From contig JAUZQA010000262.1 in assembly GCA_030705665.1 (NCBI GenBank), positions 1 to 6,063 of the forward strand: a DNA stretch of 6,063 nucleotides, written 5' to 3'. The notes under the pieces were generated by a model. That model saw only the letters and a list, made by a program, of their open reading frames with translations. It was not told where the DNA came from and searched no databases. The translations under genes were made by a program, and so were the position numbers. The stretch's first letter is position 1. The number at the start of each line of letters is the position of its first letter. Origin of the DNA: Bacillota bacterium. Its GTDB lineage: Bacteria; Bacillota; Bacilli; Bacillales_B; DSM-18226. This document shows positions 5,939 to 6,063 of this stretch, one piece after another.

Positions 5939-6063
5939 ATGGAGAAGAAGACAAAGATCCTAAATGATTCATTATACGAAGGCAGGGATAAAGCCTTTAT
6001 GGATATCGACAGAATGATGAATGAAGGCCTAGCCGGAGGTTCTGTTCATAATCGAGAAGGCGC
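5939..6063 (+). CDS. Unrecognised protein, 5' part only
   Basis: An open frame starts at ATG 5939 and stays open to the window edge (41 complete codons plus two bases). The product begins MEKKTKILNDSLYEGRD, continues through AFMDIDRMMNEGLAGG, and is charged, polar and without a signal peptide or membrane segment. The acidic and amphipathic DIDRMMNEGL part is probably helical, and a flexible Gly-Gly-Ser follows. A strong AAAAAGGAG ribosome-binding site precedes it, 30 nt lie between it and the last ATP-grasp stop, and no terminator or obvious promoter is seen there, so it is probably co-transcribed. I do not recognise the family. In the B. subtilis locus the gene yheE lies next to yheD, but this N-terminus does not match what I remember of YheE. 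Its full length cannot be judged from the window. Confidence 0.75.
   Translation, partial: MEKKTKILNDSLYEGRDKAFMDIDRMMNEGLAGGSVHNREG

Noticed and set aside
1..6063. tRNA, rRNA, CRISPR array, insertion sequence or phage genes.
   Set aside because: No cloverleaf, rRNA segment, regularly spaced repeat array, transposase or integrase was seen; the palindromic repeat at 56-189 has no associated coding sequence.

Overview
The window looks like chromosomal DNA from a low-GC, endospore-forming Bacillaceae (Bacillus sensu lato). It is AT-rich, its ribosome-binding sites are of the strong AAAGGAG type, and its genes belong to two families I recognise from Bacillus subtilis: YheA (YlbF/YmcA-like, UPF0342) and the YheC/YheD spore-associated ATP-grasp proteins.

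Layout from left to right. Positions 1-319 hold no gene. They contain a GC-richer, nested palindromic element (56-189) that looks like one of the dispersed intergenic repeats of Bacillus, followed by a strong rho-independent terminator (237-277) for the leftward gene. yheA lies on the minus strand (320-673). A 188-bp divergent intergenic region (674-861) carries a plausible extended -10 promoter for yheA and a plausible mother-cell (sigma-K/sigma-E-like) promoter for the rightward genes. From 862 to 5908 there are four consecutive plus-strand genes, all encoding YheC/YheD-type ATP-grasp proteins (462, 367, 454 and 403 aa). They are packed with gaps or overlaps of +4, -23 and -4 nt, so they almost certainly form one translationally coupled transcript. 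A fifth plus-strand gene starts at 5939, 30 nt after the last ATP-grasp stop with no terminator between them. It runs off the window, and I do not recognise it.

What the genes may do together. ATP-grasp enzymes join a carboxylate to an amine (or similar nucleophile) through an acyl-phosphate. All four proteins keep the two N-lobe lysines, a glycine-rich loop, a D-[FI]-R motif, a GG motif and the C-terminal [DE]-x-N-S-K-P metal-binding motif, so all four look catalytically competent. B. subtilis YheC and YheD are annotated as spore coat-associated, and YheD has been localised around the forespore, but I know of no established substrate. The most interesting point in this window is that four diverged but apparently active ligases are produced from one tight operon. 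This suggests sequential or combinatorial ligations, such as stepwise amino-acid or peptide additions to a coat or forespore-surface acceptor, rather than simple redundancy. That function is inference; the sequence shows only the family, the motifs and the organisation.
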